A stretch of 64,000 nt of DNA from Pedobacter sp. Leaf194 (GCF_001423945.1 NZ_LMPU01000001.1:518373-582372), one strand, 5' to 3'; shown: positions 8,787 through 18,963, counted from the first letter of the stretch. Translations and numbers: made by a program. The notes: generated by a model from the letters alone, not told the origin.

Positions 8787-10541
8787 TTAAGCTTCAACAA
8801 TTCTTTCGCCGATTTGTTGGCGCCACATTGCCTGATATAAGCCATTTTGTGCAATCAGGCTCTCATGCGTTCCTTGTTCAATAATGTGGCCTTTCTCCAA
8901 AACGTAAATAACATCAGCATGTTTTATTGTGGATAACCGGTGTGCGATTAAGATGGTAATGTGGTCCGTTAAATCAGATACCGATCTGATGGTTTTTGTT
9001 ATTTCCTCCTCAGTAATCGAATCCAGCGAAGATGTTGCCTCGTCAAAAACCAAAATGTCTGGCTGGCGCAATAATGCTCTGGCAATAGATAGGCGCTGTT
9101 TTTCGCCACCTGACACCTTTACGCCACCTTCACCAATTAATGAATCCAAACCTTTATCTGCCCTGGCCAATAACGTTTGGCAGGCTGCCTGCTTCAAAAC
9201 TTTGTAGCACTCCTCATCGGTTGCGGTAGGGTTTACGAATAATAAATTCTCTCGTATTGTGCCCGAAAAAAGCTGTGTATCCTGAGTTACAAAGCCAATT
9301 TTTTCTCTTAAAGCATCTAAATCAATGTCGTTACTCGGATTACCATTATATAAAATTTCGCCGTCTTTAGCCGGATACAAGCCAACCAAAAGTTTAACCA
9401 GGGTAGATTTTCCTGAGCCCGATGGGCCAACGAAAGCGATGGTTTGCCCATTATGAGTATCGAAAGAAATGTTTTCTAAAGCGTTCCTGTTTGCGGTAAG
9501 GTGCTTAAAACTCACAGCCTTGAAAGCCAGTTCCGTAATCTTCTTAATAGATATCGGATTAACAGGTTTTTTATCAACAGGTGTACTCAAAATCTTTTTA
9601 AAGTTGCCCAGTGAAACCTCAGCCTCACGCCAGGCTAAAATTACATTACCAAGTTCCTGCAACGGTCCGAAAAGGAAAAATGAGTAGAATAAGAACGAGA
9701 AATATTGTCCTGGAGAAATGGTGTTATCGAAAATTAACAGCAACAATACAACAATCATTGAACTCCTTACCAGGTTAACAGTTGTGCCCTGAACAAAGCT
9801 CATGCTTCTCACATATTTCACTTTTTTAAGTTCCAGGCCTAAGATTTTGTAAGTCGTTTTGTTTAACCTTTCGATTTCCTGATCGGCCAGACCTAAACTT
9901 TTTACCAATTCAATGTTTCTTAAAGATTCTGTAGTAGAACCCGCAAGCGCTGTTGTTTCGCCAACTATCGATCGTTGGATGGTTTTTATTTTACGACTTA
10001 AAAACCAACTTACAAAGCTGATAATTGGAATCGCGGCAAAATAGACCAGCGTTACTTTGTAACTTATCGATACGGAATACACAATTACGAAAACCATCCC
10101 GATTAAGCTTACGAACAATACGCTGATAAAAGAAGTGATAAACTTTTCAGAATCGAGTCTAACTTTTTGCAAAACACCTAAAGTTTCTCCGCTACGCTGA
10201 TCTTCAAAAACCTGATATGGCAATTTAAGTGAGTGCTGCAAGCCATCAGCATACATTTTTGCGCCAACTTTTTGTACAATAACGCTGGTGAAATAATCCT
10301 GAAAGTTTTTCGCAATACGTGAAACCATTGCCGCACCAATAGCCAGGCCAATAAAGCCGAGTGCACCCCATATGTACGTGCTTTTGCTGGTAAATGATGA
10401 GCGTTTGTTGATGTATAAATCTAAAATCCTACCGGTAAAGTAAGGATCCATTAAAGAAAAGCCAATATTTACACCTGCAAGCAATAATGCTAAAGCCACA
10501 ATCCATTTGTGGTTTTTCAGGTAGTCGATTAATAATCCCAT
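8787..10541 (-). CDS. ABC exporter, fused permease and ATPase (MsbA-like)
   Basis: A 584-residue half-transporter that should work as a homodimer in the inner membrane. Residues ~1-310 hold six membrane segments of the ABC type 1 fold. The nucleotide-binding domain shows Walker A GPSGSGKST, Q-loop FVTQDTQLFSGTIRENL, signature VSGGEKQR, Walker B ILVFDEATSSLD and the switch histidine IAHRLST. All ATPase motifs are intact. The substrate could be lipid, drug or peptide; MsbA is only a structural comparison. It is followed by the PLDc_N gene 15 bases downstream. Confidence 0.92.
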   Translation of the reverse strand: MGLLIDYLKNHKWIVALALLLAGVNIGFSLMDPYFTGRILDLYINKRSSFTSKSTYIWGALGFIGLAIGAAMVSRIAKNFQDYFTSVIVQKVGAKMYADGLQHSLKLPYQVFEDQRSGETLGVLQKVRLDSEKFITSFISVLFVSLIGMVFVIVYSVSISYKVTLVYFAAIPIISFVSWFLSRKIKTIQRSIVGETTALAGSTTESLRNIELVKSLGLADQEIERLNKTTYKILGLELKKVKYVRSMSFVQGTTVNLVRSSMIVVLLLLIFDNTISPGQYFSFLFYSFFLFGPLQELGNVILAWREAEVSLGNFKKILSTPVDKKPVNPISIKKITELAFKAVSFKHLTANRNALENISFDTHNGQTIAFVGPSGSGKSTLVKLLVGLYPAKDGEILYNGNPSNDIDLDALREKIGFVTQDTQLFSGTIRENLLFVNPTATDEECYKVLKQAACQTLLARADKGLDSLIGEGGVKVSGGEKQRLSIARALLRQPDILVFDEATSSLDSITEEEITKTIRSVSDLTDHITILIAHRLSTIKHADVIYVLEKGHIIEQGTHESLIAQNGLYQAMWRQQIGERIVEA

Positions 10542-10570
10542 TAAGTTTTGTTGTTTGTAAGTGCAAACAT

Positions 10571-10608
10571 AAAAAAAGGGAACGGATAAAAATCCATTCC
10601 CTTTTTTT
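10571..10608 (-). terminator. terminator of the Oar-like gene
   Basis: A long hairpin with A7/T7 tails (AAAGGGAA.GGAT with ATCC.TTCCCTTT, AAAA loop, one mismatch). It lies just after the stop of the minus-strand TonB-dependent gene and can act in both directions. Confidence 0.85.
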
Positions 10609-10643
10609 ATGACGCTGTGATAAGATACCGCAAATGTTAGCGG

Positions 10644-13600
10644 TTAAAATCCATATCTCAAACCAATTTGGAACTGGTATGGATTTCCCGAAGGCGTAAC
10701 AATCCCCGAATTGTTTACACGATAATTAAATGCTCTCGCTGCCGAATCGTAATTCGGAACCGCTGGTGCAGTAGCTGTTGCAGCTGTTCCGTTAAGTGCG
10801 TACAAAGCCTGGCTACCTAATGATTCATTTACACCCCACTTTTTATTTAATAAGTTGGCGAAGTTGAAAATATCTCCGGAAACTTCAAGTGTATGCGTTT
10901 TGTACAGTCTGATTTTTTTGCTAACCCTTAAATCTACAACACCGAAGAAATCGTTAATACCACCATTTCTTTGTGCAATCTGGCCAGCATATTTAGTGAT
11001 ATAATCTTTCAAACTCTGGCTTGCATCTGGGTTATTTAAAAGTGTTTGCAATCCTGTGCGAACATTTTGTGGAACACTAGTATTATTTGGGTCAAAAATG
11101 TAAGCTAAATCATTTGTAGCTACGAAATCACCATTATTATTTGCACCTGATAGTAAACTATAACGTGTTCCGCCGATACCTGAATAACGAACACCTACTG
11201 TAACACCCCAAAAAGTTGGTAGAGTACCGTAAATTACAACCTTATTTCTGAATTGATTATCTGAGTAGCTCATGTTACTTAGGTCTCTCGGGTCATCTTT
11301 TACAGGCAGCGATAAAGTTGCCGAGTTCGCAACGTTTCCGTTGTATGATGTGTTGTCTTTCGTATCATTCCAGGTGAAACTTGCAGAAATTTCTCCATCT
11401 TTAAAGTAGTTCCAGGTTGCATCTAAGACAACCGCAAACTGATTAACTCTACCTTTACTGTTTAACTCAAGCACACGGCCAAATGTATTGCTGATACGGC
11501 CAGTCTTCCAGTCGGGCGCACCATTACTTGGAATTGTAGGCACAAAAACGCCTCTGTTTGCCTCATTTGGTAATGTAAAGTAAGGGTTTGCAGCCATATT
11601 TCTATCCACGTACATATAATTATGGCGACCTAAAGTAGCATAACCCGTAATACCAACTTTTAATTTATCGGTAATTAGTTTACTGTATGATAAGTTTGCT
11701 TTATAAACTACTGGAATTTTTGCGTCTTCGGCGTAAGTGTTAATTGTAGGCACTTGCAGGGCCGGTAAAGATGGAGTTGCGACAGTGCCATTACGGTAAC
11801 CAACAAAATTTGGAGTTGGTACGTTGGCACCAGTTACATCAAGGGTTGCCAAATGTGTTCCATCAAACGTTAAGTTATTAATGGTCACATAGTTATTAAC
11901 GTCCGATCCGAAGATACCGGCACCGAAGCGAACAAAGTCAGTTCTGTTCTCGTTAATATCCCAGTTAAACTGAATACGTGGCTGAACCAAAAATTGTTTC
12001 AGTTCGTTATCTGTTCTAACGCCAACAGCGCTCAGCAAAGTCTGGTTAAGCGGAGATTTTGGATAAGCGCTGTAATCAAGACGAATACCACCAATAAACT
12101 CTAAACCTTTTGCAAGTTTAGTCTGCATTTGGCCATAAGCTGCGGCATTCCAAATACCGGCTTTAACTGTCGGGTCGGCAACTAAAGGTACTTCACGGTA
12201 AAATCTATTCGGAATTAAGTTGTTAAAATTTTGTAATGATGAGCCTGCTGTTGAGTTTGTATATTCGAAACGTCCGTTAACCTCACTGCCATAAAGTGAT
12301 TTTGCATCGGTATACATTACATCAACACCGAATGTATATTTGATTTTATCGGTGTTGTAGTAGAAGTTATCAACCAACTGGAAAACGTTGTTTGTAAAGC
12401 CTTCCTGGCCAAAACGGTGACCGCCGATTTGAATTGCTGTGTTTGCCGCAGAACCATCAGATAGGGTAGATTGAACGTTTCCGACAACTGCTCTAGGTAT
12501 TGCGAACTGCAACTGGTCGTTTTGCGTACTTGCCTGATAGGTATAAAGATGCTGAACTTTTAACTCGTTGGTTACTTTGCTATTAATTGTTGAGCGTAAT
12601 GTTGCCAATAAGCTGTTATCTACGTTTTTATCATTACCATAACTCTCGAAAAAGTTAATTGCAGTATTATCCGCTAAACCAAGTGGATTTCTATCGTTCG
12701 TATAATTATCACGAATCGTTAGCAAGTTTCGGTCGTTTATTTGCCAGTCTAAACGGGCAAATGCAGCATCCGAACCACGCTTTTTGTCGAATGTTCCATA
12801 TTGAGGATCGTTTGAAACACCATATTTTGCTCTGGCAATACTTAAGAAATCTGCCAGGGTAGAATTGGTTATTCTAAACCTTGCTTCATCAGCAGGGCCG
12901 TTCACATCTGCAATAATTAACGGACGGGAATCTTTCTGGTGATCTAAACCAACAAAATAATGCAATTTATCTTTGATGATCGCACCACCTAAAGTAAATC
13001 CATATTGATAAGTTGAGAAATCATTATCGCGTTTTATACCTCTGATATCGTAAGGACTAGCCAGCCAATCTGCTCTGCCATACATAAATGCGCTTCCGCT
13101 TGTGGTGTTTGTACCAGATTTGGTTACGGCTGTAACAGAGCCTCCACCAGCTCTTCCATAAGTAACATCATATTGGTTGGTTACCACTTTAAACTCGCGA
13201 ACCGCTTCGATTGAAATTGAGTATGGCGCACCACTACGGCTTGTTGTACTCCCTGCTGATGTTGGATTTTTAGCATTCATACCGTCAATTGTATAGTTTG
13301 TTGATGAACCCAATTGACCTGAAATCCCTCCACCACGACTTAAAGGTGATAAATCCATTAAGTTAGAGAAGTTACGACCATTTACCGGTAACTGGTTCAT
13401 GGTTTTGGCGGAGATTTCCGTCGATGCACCAAAGTTTTGAACTTTATTTTTTAAACCTGAAGCCACCACTTGCACTGCTTCCAGATTTTGAGCAGCTTCC
13501 TGCATTGATATGGAAACTTTAACCACATCGCCAAGATTTAGCATGTAGCCACTTCTGGTTTGTTCGCCAAAGCCAACATATAAAGCTTTTACAGAATAAG

Positions 13601-13829
13601 GACCACCTAAAGGGAGTTCTTTAAATGTATACTCACCTTGTGCATTTGTAGAAGTTCTTGTGGTGAAGCCTGTAGAATTGTTTTTAACCTGAACCGAAGC
13701 GCCTGGAATAGGCTTCTTTTGTTCATCGGTAACAATACCGGAAATGGATGCCTGTGTGGTTTGTGCTCTCAAAGAATTTGAAACACAAAAACACAGCAAT
13801 AATACTGCGAATAGTAAATTTTTGACCAT
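10644..13829 (-). CDS. Oar-type TonB-dependent outer-membrane protein
   Basis: A 1061-residue outer-membrane protein. It has a signal peptide (residues 1-22, ending SLRAQ), a carboxypeptidase-regulatory-like (CarboxypepD_reg) domain at ~27-105 (SISGIVTDEQKKPIPGASVQVKNNSTG), a plug domain (~120-240, including NGRNFSNLMDLSPL and YTIDGMNAKNP) and a large barrel ending in an aromatic, LRYGF. This combination is typical of Oar-like proteins of Bacteroidota and Myxococcus. No SusD partner gene is adjacent, so it is not a classical polysaccharide-utilisation pair. The ligand is unknown. A full promoter and a terminator flank it, so it is monocistronic. Confidence 0.9.
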   Translation of the reverse strand: MVKNLLFAVLLLCFCVSNSLRAQTTQASISGIVTDEQKKPIPGASVQVKNNSTGFTTRTSTNAQGEYTFKELPLGGPYSVKALYVGFGEQTRSGYMLNLGDVVKVSISMQEAAQNLEAVQVVASGLKNKVQNFGASTEISAKTMNQLPVNGRNFSNLMDLSPLSRGGGISGQLGSSTNYTIDGMNAKNPTSAGSTTSRSGAPYSISIEAVREFKVVTNQYDVTYGRAGGGSVTAVTKSGTNTTSGSAFMYGRADWLASPYDIRGIKRDNDFSTYQYGFTLGGAIIKDKLHYFVGLDHQKDSRPLIIADVNGPADEARFRITNSTLADFLSIARAKYGVSNDPQYGTFDKKRGSDAAFARLDWQINDRNLLTIRDNYTNDRNPLGLADNTAINFFESYGNDKNVDNSLLATLRSTINSKVTNELKVQHLYTYQASTQNDQLQFAIPRAVVGNVQSTLSDGSAANTAIQIGGHRFGQEGFTNNVFQLVDNFYYNTDKIKYTFGVDVMYTDAKSLYGSEVNGRFEYTNSTAGSSLQNFNNLIPNRFYREVPLVADPTVKAGIWNAAAYGQMQTKLAKGLEFIGGIRLDYSAYPKSPLNQTLLSAVGVRTDNELKQFLVQPRIQFNWDINENRTDFVRFGAGIFGSDVNNYVTINNLTFDGTHLATLDVTGANVPTPNFVGYRNGTVATPSLPALQVPTINTYAEDAKIPVVYKANLSYSKLITDKLKVGITGYATLGRHNYMYVDRNMAANPYFTLPNEANRGVFVPTIPSNGAPDWKTGRISNTFGRVLELNSKGRVNQFAVVLDATWNYFKDGEISASFTWNDTKDNTSYNGNVANSATLSLPVKDDPRDLSNMSYSDNQFRNKVVIYGTLPTFWGVTVGVRYSGIGGTRYSLLSGANNNGDFVATNDLAYIFDPNNTSVPQNVRTGLQTLLNNPDASQSLKDYITKYAGQIAQRNGGINDFFGVVDLRVSKKIRLYKTHTLEVSGDIFNFANLLNKKWGVNESLGSQALYALNGTAATATAPAVPNYDSAARAFNYRVNNSGIVTPSGNPYQFQIGLRYGF

Positions 13830-13852
13830 AATTAGTTTTTGATTTTATGGTG

Positions 13853-13881
13853 CAAAGTTGCAGTAGCAGTGTTAACTCAAA
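13853..13881 (-). promoter_or_regulatory. promoter of the Oar-like gene
   Basis: On the minus strand TTTG (13878-13881), 17 bases, then CAACTTTG (13853-13860), one base off TAnnTTTG. Transcription would start about 20 bases before the ATG. Confidence 0.6.
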
Positions 13882-14001
13882 TTTCAGTTTAGATTAAGAA
13901 ATGGTTTGCAAATTGTTTATTTGCTTGCTGAATGTTAAAATAAAATTACCTTTTTTCATAAAATAAAGCGTTGGCCTGCTGCGTTACATGCTACCAAAGC
14001 C

Positions 14002-14039
14002 AAAAAAACCCTCCGCCAAAATTAATCGACGGAGGGTTT
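14002..14039 (-). terminator. terminator of the amidohydrolase operon
   Basis: Minus-strand hairpin AAACCCTCCG (14006-14015) with CGGAGGGTTT (14030-14039), followed on that strand by a T7 run (14002-14008). It lies 22 bases after the stop of the amidohydrolase gene. Confidence 0.88.
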
Positions 14040-14060
14040 ATAAAAAAGCCTTGCTTGATT

Positions 14061-15395
14061 CTACTTTTTCTCAGCAGTATATTTATCGCTGAATTTTTTA
14101 TCAAGCTGTTTGTGCAAATTATCCAGGTTAATGTCTCTGCCCTGAATAAAAGCTTGTTCAACTTTATTGGTCCTCATATCTAAAGCATCGCCCGCAGAAA
14201 TAAATAACGTAGCGTCTTTACCTGCTTCGATACTTCCGGTGGTTTTATCTACACCCATAGCTTTAGCAGCATTAAGCGTAATGGTTGATAATGCTTTTTC
14301 TTTATCCAAACCCCAGGCGGTAACCGTGCCGGCCATAAATGGAAGGTTGCGCTGTTGCCAGTAACCATCAATACTCAAAACCACATTTAAGCCCGCGTTT
14401 GCTAAAATAGCCGCATTTTTATAAGGCATGTTCACATCATCATCATTATTATTAGGCAACGCATGAGGTTGTTTTACCACCACAGAAATATTGTTCTCTT
14501 TAAGGAAATCAATAACTAAGTAAGCCTCGTCGGCACCGGTGATAACCGGCGTGATGCCGAACTTTTTGGCAAAGTTTACTGCCGCAACAAGGTCTTTTTG
14601 AGTTTCTGCTGCAATAAATAGTTTTTCCGCACCGGAAAACACTTTTTTCATCGCTTCAAAACGAGTATTTATTACCTCAGGTTTTCCCATCTCGGCGTAA
14701 GCTTTTGCTTCTGCAAAGAAAGAGGTTAACTGACTGATTGCAGCTTGTGTGCGTTCATTTAATGATTCCGGTGAAGCTGCAGGTCCTCTTCCAAAACCAC
14801 CAAAGCCGCCCCTAAAGCGTGGCGTTACCGGCCAGGTCATGTGCATGGCATCATCAATTCTAATGGCTGCATCTTCCCAGTTCCAGGCGTCTAGCTGCAC
14901 AACTGAAGAGCTTCCGGAAACCGTGCCGCCCTGAGGGGTTGGCTGGGCCATTAAAACGCCATTGCTACGCAAAGTTGCAGGCACTTTAGAGTCTGTATTG
15001 TAAGCCACAATAGAGCGAATGTGCGAATTGTAATCGCCAATTTCCTGGTAATCCAAAGTTGCTTTTATTGATTCAGTTTCTGCCAGACCAAGGTTTGTTG
15101 TTGCTGCAATCATACCTGGATAGATATGCTTTCCGACGGCATTAATACGTAATACGTCATCCTGTGGAACTTGTCCACCGGCCGTAACCGACACAATTTT
15201 GCCGTTAGAGAACAAAATAGTTCCGTTTTCGATAACTGTTCCGTTGCCCACATGTACCGTTGCGCCTGTAATGGCGATGGTTTTTGTTTGCTTTTTGGCA
15301 GGTGATATATTGGCTTGCGCAAAGCACATCAGGCTGGATGCCGATAACGCCAGACTTAATAAATATTTTAGGTTACTGTGCATGTTCTTTTTCAT
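14061..15395 (-). CDS. amidohydrolase-like secreted protein lacking HxH
   Basis: A 444-residue protein with a signal peptide (about 1-27, CFAQANIS) and an amidohydrolase (imidazolonepropionase-like) fold recognisable from TGATVHVGNGTVIENG near the start and GSIEAGKDATLFI near the end. The segment that normally reads PGxIDxHxH is PGMIAATTNLG here, so the first two metal ligands are missing, and no clear HAE/HGTD-type ligands follow. It may be a non-catalytic partner of the gene upstream. It overlaps that gene by 23 bases (start inside the upstream 3' end), which suggests translational coupling and a shared role. Confidence 0.85.
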   Translation of the reverse strand: MKKNMHSNLKYLLSLALSASSLMCFAQANISPAKKQTKTIAITGATVHVGNGTVIENGTILFSNGKIVSVTAGGQVPQDDVLRINAVGKHIYPGMIAATTNLGLAETESIKATLDYQEIGDYNSHIRSIVAYNTDSKVPATLRSNGVLMAQPTPQGGTVSGSSSVVQLDAWNWEDAAIRIDDAMHMTWPVTPRFRGGFGGFGRGPAASPESLNERTQAAISQLTSFFAEAKAYAEMGKPEVINTRFEAMKKVFSGAEKLFIAAETQKDLVAAVNFAKKFGITPVITGADEAYLVIDFLKENNISVVVKQPHALPNNNDDDVNMPYKNAAILANAGLNVVLSIDGYWQQRNLPFMAGTVTAWGLDKEKALSTITLNAAKAMGVDKTTGSIEAGKDATLFISAGDALDMRTNKVEQAFIQGRDINLDNLHKQLDKKFSDKYTAEKK

Positions 15396-18300
15396 TTAAT
15401 TCTGCTGAATAATCTTCCAATGTTTCGCAATTGTAAAGGCGTGGTGCATTCCCAAACGGACGTTGAGTACGTACGCCGCTGCTTTTACTATCCAACATCT
15501 TTTGAATTAAACGAGCTTTCTCGGCCTGTTGTGTTTTAATCGTTTGGGCATCTTTATCAATATCCCAATACGCAACGCCATCAACAAACGTTTTTTCTGC
15601 TTTTGCATAAATGGATAAAGGGTTTGCTGACCATACCACAACATCTGCATCTTTACCTGGCTTTAAACTGCCAACTTTATCATCAATATGAAGCATTCTT
15701 GCCGGGTTCAGCGTTACAAATTTCAAGGCATCTTCTTCCGGTACGCCGCCATAAAGAACGGATTTACCAGCTTCCTGATTCAGGTGTCTGGCCATTTCTG
15801 CATCATCCGAGTTGAAAGCAGTAGTAACGCCTACGTTGTGCATAATTTTTCCGTTGTAAGGAATTGCCTCAGCAACTTCGTTTTTGTATGCCCACCAATC
15901 TGAGAAGGTAGAACCTGCAATACCATGTGCTTTCATCTTATCGGCTACTTTATAACCTTCCAAAATGTGTGTAAATGTGTTTATTTTGAAGCCTAAGCTA
16001 TCCGCTACGTGGATGAGCATATTAATTTCACTTTGAACATATGAGTGGCAGGTTATAAAGCGCTTGTTGTTTAAAATTTCAACAATCGCATCCAATTCCA
16101 AATCCCTGCGAACACTGTTGCCTTTTACCTTCATCGCTTTTTCGTACTCTTTTGCACGCGTAAACTCATCAACAAAGGTTTGCTCAACGCCCATACGCGT
16201 AACCGGGAAACGGGCGCCTGTACCAAAATTACTTTGTTTAACGTTTTCGCCCAGAGCGAATTTGATAAAGCCATCTGCGCCAGCAAATTTTAACTCCTCT
16301 GGTGCTTTACCCCAACGCAGTTTAATAAGTTGAGACTGGCCGCCAATTGGATTTGCAGAACCGTGTAAAATATGTGAAGTTGTAACCCCACCAGCAAGCT
16401 GGCGATAAATATTTACATCCTCTGAGTTGATAATATCGGCAATGCGAACCTCTGCCGAAACAGATTGCGCACCTTCGTTTATACCGCCGCTACCGGCTAT
16501 GTGCGAGTGCTCATCAATAATACCAGCGGTTACATGTTTGCCTGTTCCATCAATTACTTTTGCACTTCCTGCAGATAAATTTTTACCAACTGCTTTAATT
16601 TTGCCATTTTCTAACAACACATCAGCATTCTGAAGAACACCTTCTTTTTCATTTGTCCAAACGGTTGCATTTTTAATTAAAACAGTTTCTTGCTTAGGCA
16701 ATTCGGCATTACCAAAGGCGCCAAATGGATATAGCATTGGTCCAACAGCCAAAGCCGGTTTTGGCTCGTCGCGTTTTGGCATTTCCTTGCCTGCTTCTTT
16801 ATAAGTTGCTGTAAATTTGCCGAATGTTCCATCTGGCAGCGCCACTTCGCCTTTAAACGTTAGCGGATTTGCCGATGTTAAATAGCCACTTAAACGGACA
16901 TCTCCTTTAGGATTTTTCTTCAGGTTAAAATTAATACTAACCCAATCGCCATTTCTGGAAAACGTTGCTGTAGTTTTTACACTGTCAACTCCACTTCTTT
17001 CAATAGCTGCGGTAGAACCGCCAGAAGTTCCGGTAATTTTCAATAACAAGCTGCCACCAATGCCATCAACATTCAGGTTGTAATTTCCACGAACATCAGA
17101 AACATCCATTTTATTGATGATATAGCGTTTGCCCTGAACCCAGTTTTCGAAAATGATATTTTCCTTCTTGAAAAGGTTATCAGACGAAATTAAAAAGTTG
17201 GCCACTTTACCTTTTTCCAGGGAGCCAACTTTATCGGCAACACCTAAAAGCGAAGCTGGAATTTCGGTAACAGACTGTAAGGCTTGTTTTTCGGTTAAAC
17301 CATTATCAATAGCGGTACGGATATTAGCCCAGAAATCGCGGGTATTCTCTAAACCAAATGCTGTTAAGGCGAACTTAATTCCGGCTTTTTGAAGTGCCGC
17401 AGGGTTTGTTGGCGCCAATTCCCAGCCTTTCATCTGCGATAAGGTAATGTTTCTTGCTTCTGCAGGGTCTTCAACATCGAAAGCCTTCGGGAAAGATATA
17501 GGTACGATTAAGCTGGCGCCTGTCGCTTTTACCTCATTAATGCGCTGATACTCATCGCCTGTAGATTTGATGATGTATTGCTTACCAAATTCTTTTCCAA
17601 GTTTGCCGGCACGAAGCACATTTGCCCAGCCATCAACTTCAAAAATTTGAGGCATAGCCTGTTGCTTTCCAAATTCTTCTAATGAGATGTTGTATTCCTC
17701 TTTTTGTTTGCCGTACCATTGCGAATCATAATAGGTTTGGCGAAGCAAAGCGATAGACCCCATTAAGGAAGTTGGGTAATCGTTTGAGGAAGTTCCTTTA
17801 TTAAATGAGTAGTTAGCTGCGGTTTGATCTTTCAAAAAAACGTTATTGTCAGAACCCTCATTCAACGTTACTGCTGCAGAAACACCACGAGCAATACCAT
17901 CGCGACTTATCGTATTCACGCTACCAAAACCGGCCTTGCGTAATTCATCAGCCTTCTTGCTATCTACCGTGAAAATACTTTTAACGTAGGTTTCTGGTCT
18001 GATAGACTCATTCCAGCCATAAGCGCCTTTTTTAGTTGAAACGAAAATGGACTGGCGCTGGCCACCGCCACCTCCAAAACCACGGCCCTGAACAGTCGCT
18101 TCAGGTACTCCATAACTTGTAAAGGCATCAACGAGGGATGGATAAACAAATTTTCCTTTTAAATCTACAACAACATAACCTTTAGGAACGGCTAAGCCAG
18201 CACCTACGGCCTGTATTGTAGAACCTTTTACCAATAGCGTTGCATTTGTTAGCGTTTGATTGGCATTTACTACAATTGTTGCGTTGGTGAATGCAAACAT

Positions 18301-18405
18301 TCCCGGCCTGGTATCATAAGAACCATTAACAGGATAGGTGTTTTGCTGAGCAAACAAAATTGTAGAGGAAAATACCAGCGCAAAGGCGAGTAAAATTTTC
18401 TTCAT
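15373..18405 (-). CDS. double-module amidohydrolase, secreted
   Basis: A 1010-residue protein with signal peptide MKKILLAFALVFSSTILFAQ and two amidohydrolase modules in tandem. The N-terminal module (~25-440) has VYPSLVDAFTSYG where the HxH motif should be and so lacks metal ligands. A beta-rich linker (~445-585) follows. The C-terminal module (~610-985) has GIIDEHSHIAG (HxH), ITCHSY, FTHILEGYK and FNSDDAE, a plausible intact binuclear site. Activity is therefore expected only in the second half, as a periplasmic hydrolase of unknown substrate. It is the first gene of a two-gene unit with the degenerate paralogue downstream. Confidence 0.88.
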   Translation of the reverse strand: MKKILLAFALVFSSTILFAQQNTYPVNGSYDTRPGMFAFTNATIVVNANQTLTNATLLVKGSTIQAVGAGLAVPKGYVVVDLKGKFVYPSLVDAFTSYGVPEATVQGRGFGGGGGQRQSIFVSTKKGAYGWNESIRPETYVKSIFTVDSKKADELRKAGFGSVNTISRDGIARGVSAAVTLNEGSDNNVFLKDQTAANYSFNKGTSSNDYPTSLMGSIALLRQTYYDSQWYGKQKEEYNISLEEFGKQQAMPQIFEVDGWANVLRAGKLGKEFGKQYIIKSTGDEYQRINEVKATGASLIVPISFPKAFDVEDPAEARNITLSQMKGWELAPTNPAALQKAGIKFALTAFGLENTRDFWANIRTAIDNGLTEKQALQSVTEIPASLLGVADKVGSLEKGKVANFLISSDNLFKKENIIFENWVQGKRYIINKMDVSDVRGNYNLNVDGIGGSLLLKITGTSGGSTAAIERSGVDSVKTTATFSRNGDWVSINFNLKKNPKGDVRLSGYLTSANPLTFKGEVALPDGTFGKFTATYKEAGKEMPKRDEPKPALAVGPMLYPFGAFGNAELPKQETVLIKNATVWTNEKEGVLQNADVLLENGKIKAVGKNLSAGSAKVIDGTGKHVTAGIIDEHSHIAGSGGINEGAQSVSAEVRIADIINSEDVNIYRQLAGGVTTSHILHGSANPIGGQSQLIKLRWGKAPEELKFAGADGFIKFALGENVKQSNFGTGARFPVTRMGVEQTFVDEFTRAKEYEKAMKVKGNSVRRDLELDAIVEILNNKRFITCHSYVQSEINMLIHVADSLGFKINTFTHILEGYKVADKMKAHGIAGSTFSDWWAYKNEVAEAIPYNGKIMHNVGVTTAFNSDDAEMARHLNQEAGKSVLYGGVPEEDALKFVTLNPARMLHIDDKVGSLKPGKDADVVVWSANPLSIYAKAEKTFVDGVAYWDIDKDAQTIKTQQAEKARLIQKMLDSKSSGVRTQRPFGNAPRLYNCETLEDYSAELNEKEHAQ

Positions 18406-18491
18406 AATATGTTTAGGGGGTTTATTTTGTTTAAAACTAATATAAATTACGGTCTATATTGCTTATTAACCTATTTTTTACAATTAATCGT

Positions 18492-18499
18492 TACTTTTG
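18492..18499 (+). promoter_or_regulatory. -7 box upstream of the four-helix membrane protein
   Basis: TACTTTTG matches TAnnTTTG. The ATG at 18520 follows 20 bases later. The box lies within the longer open frame that begins at 18409, arguing against that earlier start. Confidence 0.5.
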
Positions 18500-18519
18500 G
18501 TAGACAAAAAATTATCATT

Positions 18520-18963
18520 ATGTATCAAATTTTAAAAAGTGCACACTCAGGATGGCGTTACCTGGTTTTAATCCTGCTGGTTATTGCAGTAATTAAGGCT
18601 TTATCTGGTTGGTTAGGAAATAAAACTTACACAGAGGGCGATAGAAAATTGAATGTATTCACTTTAATTAGTGCCCATATTCAATTACTAATTGGTTTGG
18701 CATTGTATTTTATTGGCGATTGGTATAAAGCAGATAGCAGTAATGCCGTAGGCCGTTACTGGAAAATGGAACACATCAGCATGATGATTTTAGCCATTAT
18801 CCTGATTACGATTGGAAATTCAAAATCAAAAAAGGCAGTAGAAGCCGTAGCAAAACACAGAACCATCTCGGTATTTTTCGGCCTGGCTTTAATTTTAATA
18901 ATCGTAACAATTTTACTTATGATTAAAGATGTGCCGGGAAGAAGTTTTTTCGGCGTTTCGTAA
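18520..18963 (+). CDS. four-helix membrane protein, possibly cytochrome b-like
   Basis: A 147-residue protein with four hydrophobic segments. Each helix carries or follows a histidine (H9 in KSAHSGWRY, H53 in ISAHIQLL, H85 in KMEHISMM, H113 in AKHRTISV), a pattern that would fit haem ligation, and similar proteins are sometimes annotated cytochrome B. That function is inferred only. I chose ATG 18520 over the in-frame ATG 18409 because a -7 box separates them and the 37-residue extension has no family character. It stands alone, ahead of the trp leader. Confidence 0.72.
   Translation: MYQILKSAHSGWRYLVLILLVIAVIKALSGWLGNKTYTEGDRKLNVFTLISAHIQLLIGLALYFIGDWYKADSSNAVGRYWKMEHISMMILAIILITIGNSKSKKAVEAVAKHRTISVFFGLALILIIVTILLMIKDVPGRSFFGVS

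Noticed and set aside
18409..18519. 37-residue N-terminal extension of the four-helix membrane protein
   Set aside because: A -7 promoter box lies inside it at 18492, and the extension lacks family character; ATG 18520 is preferred.
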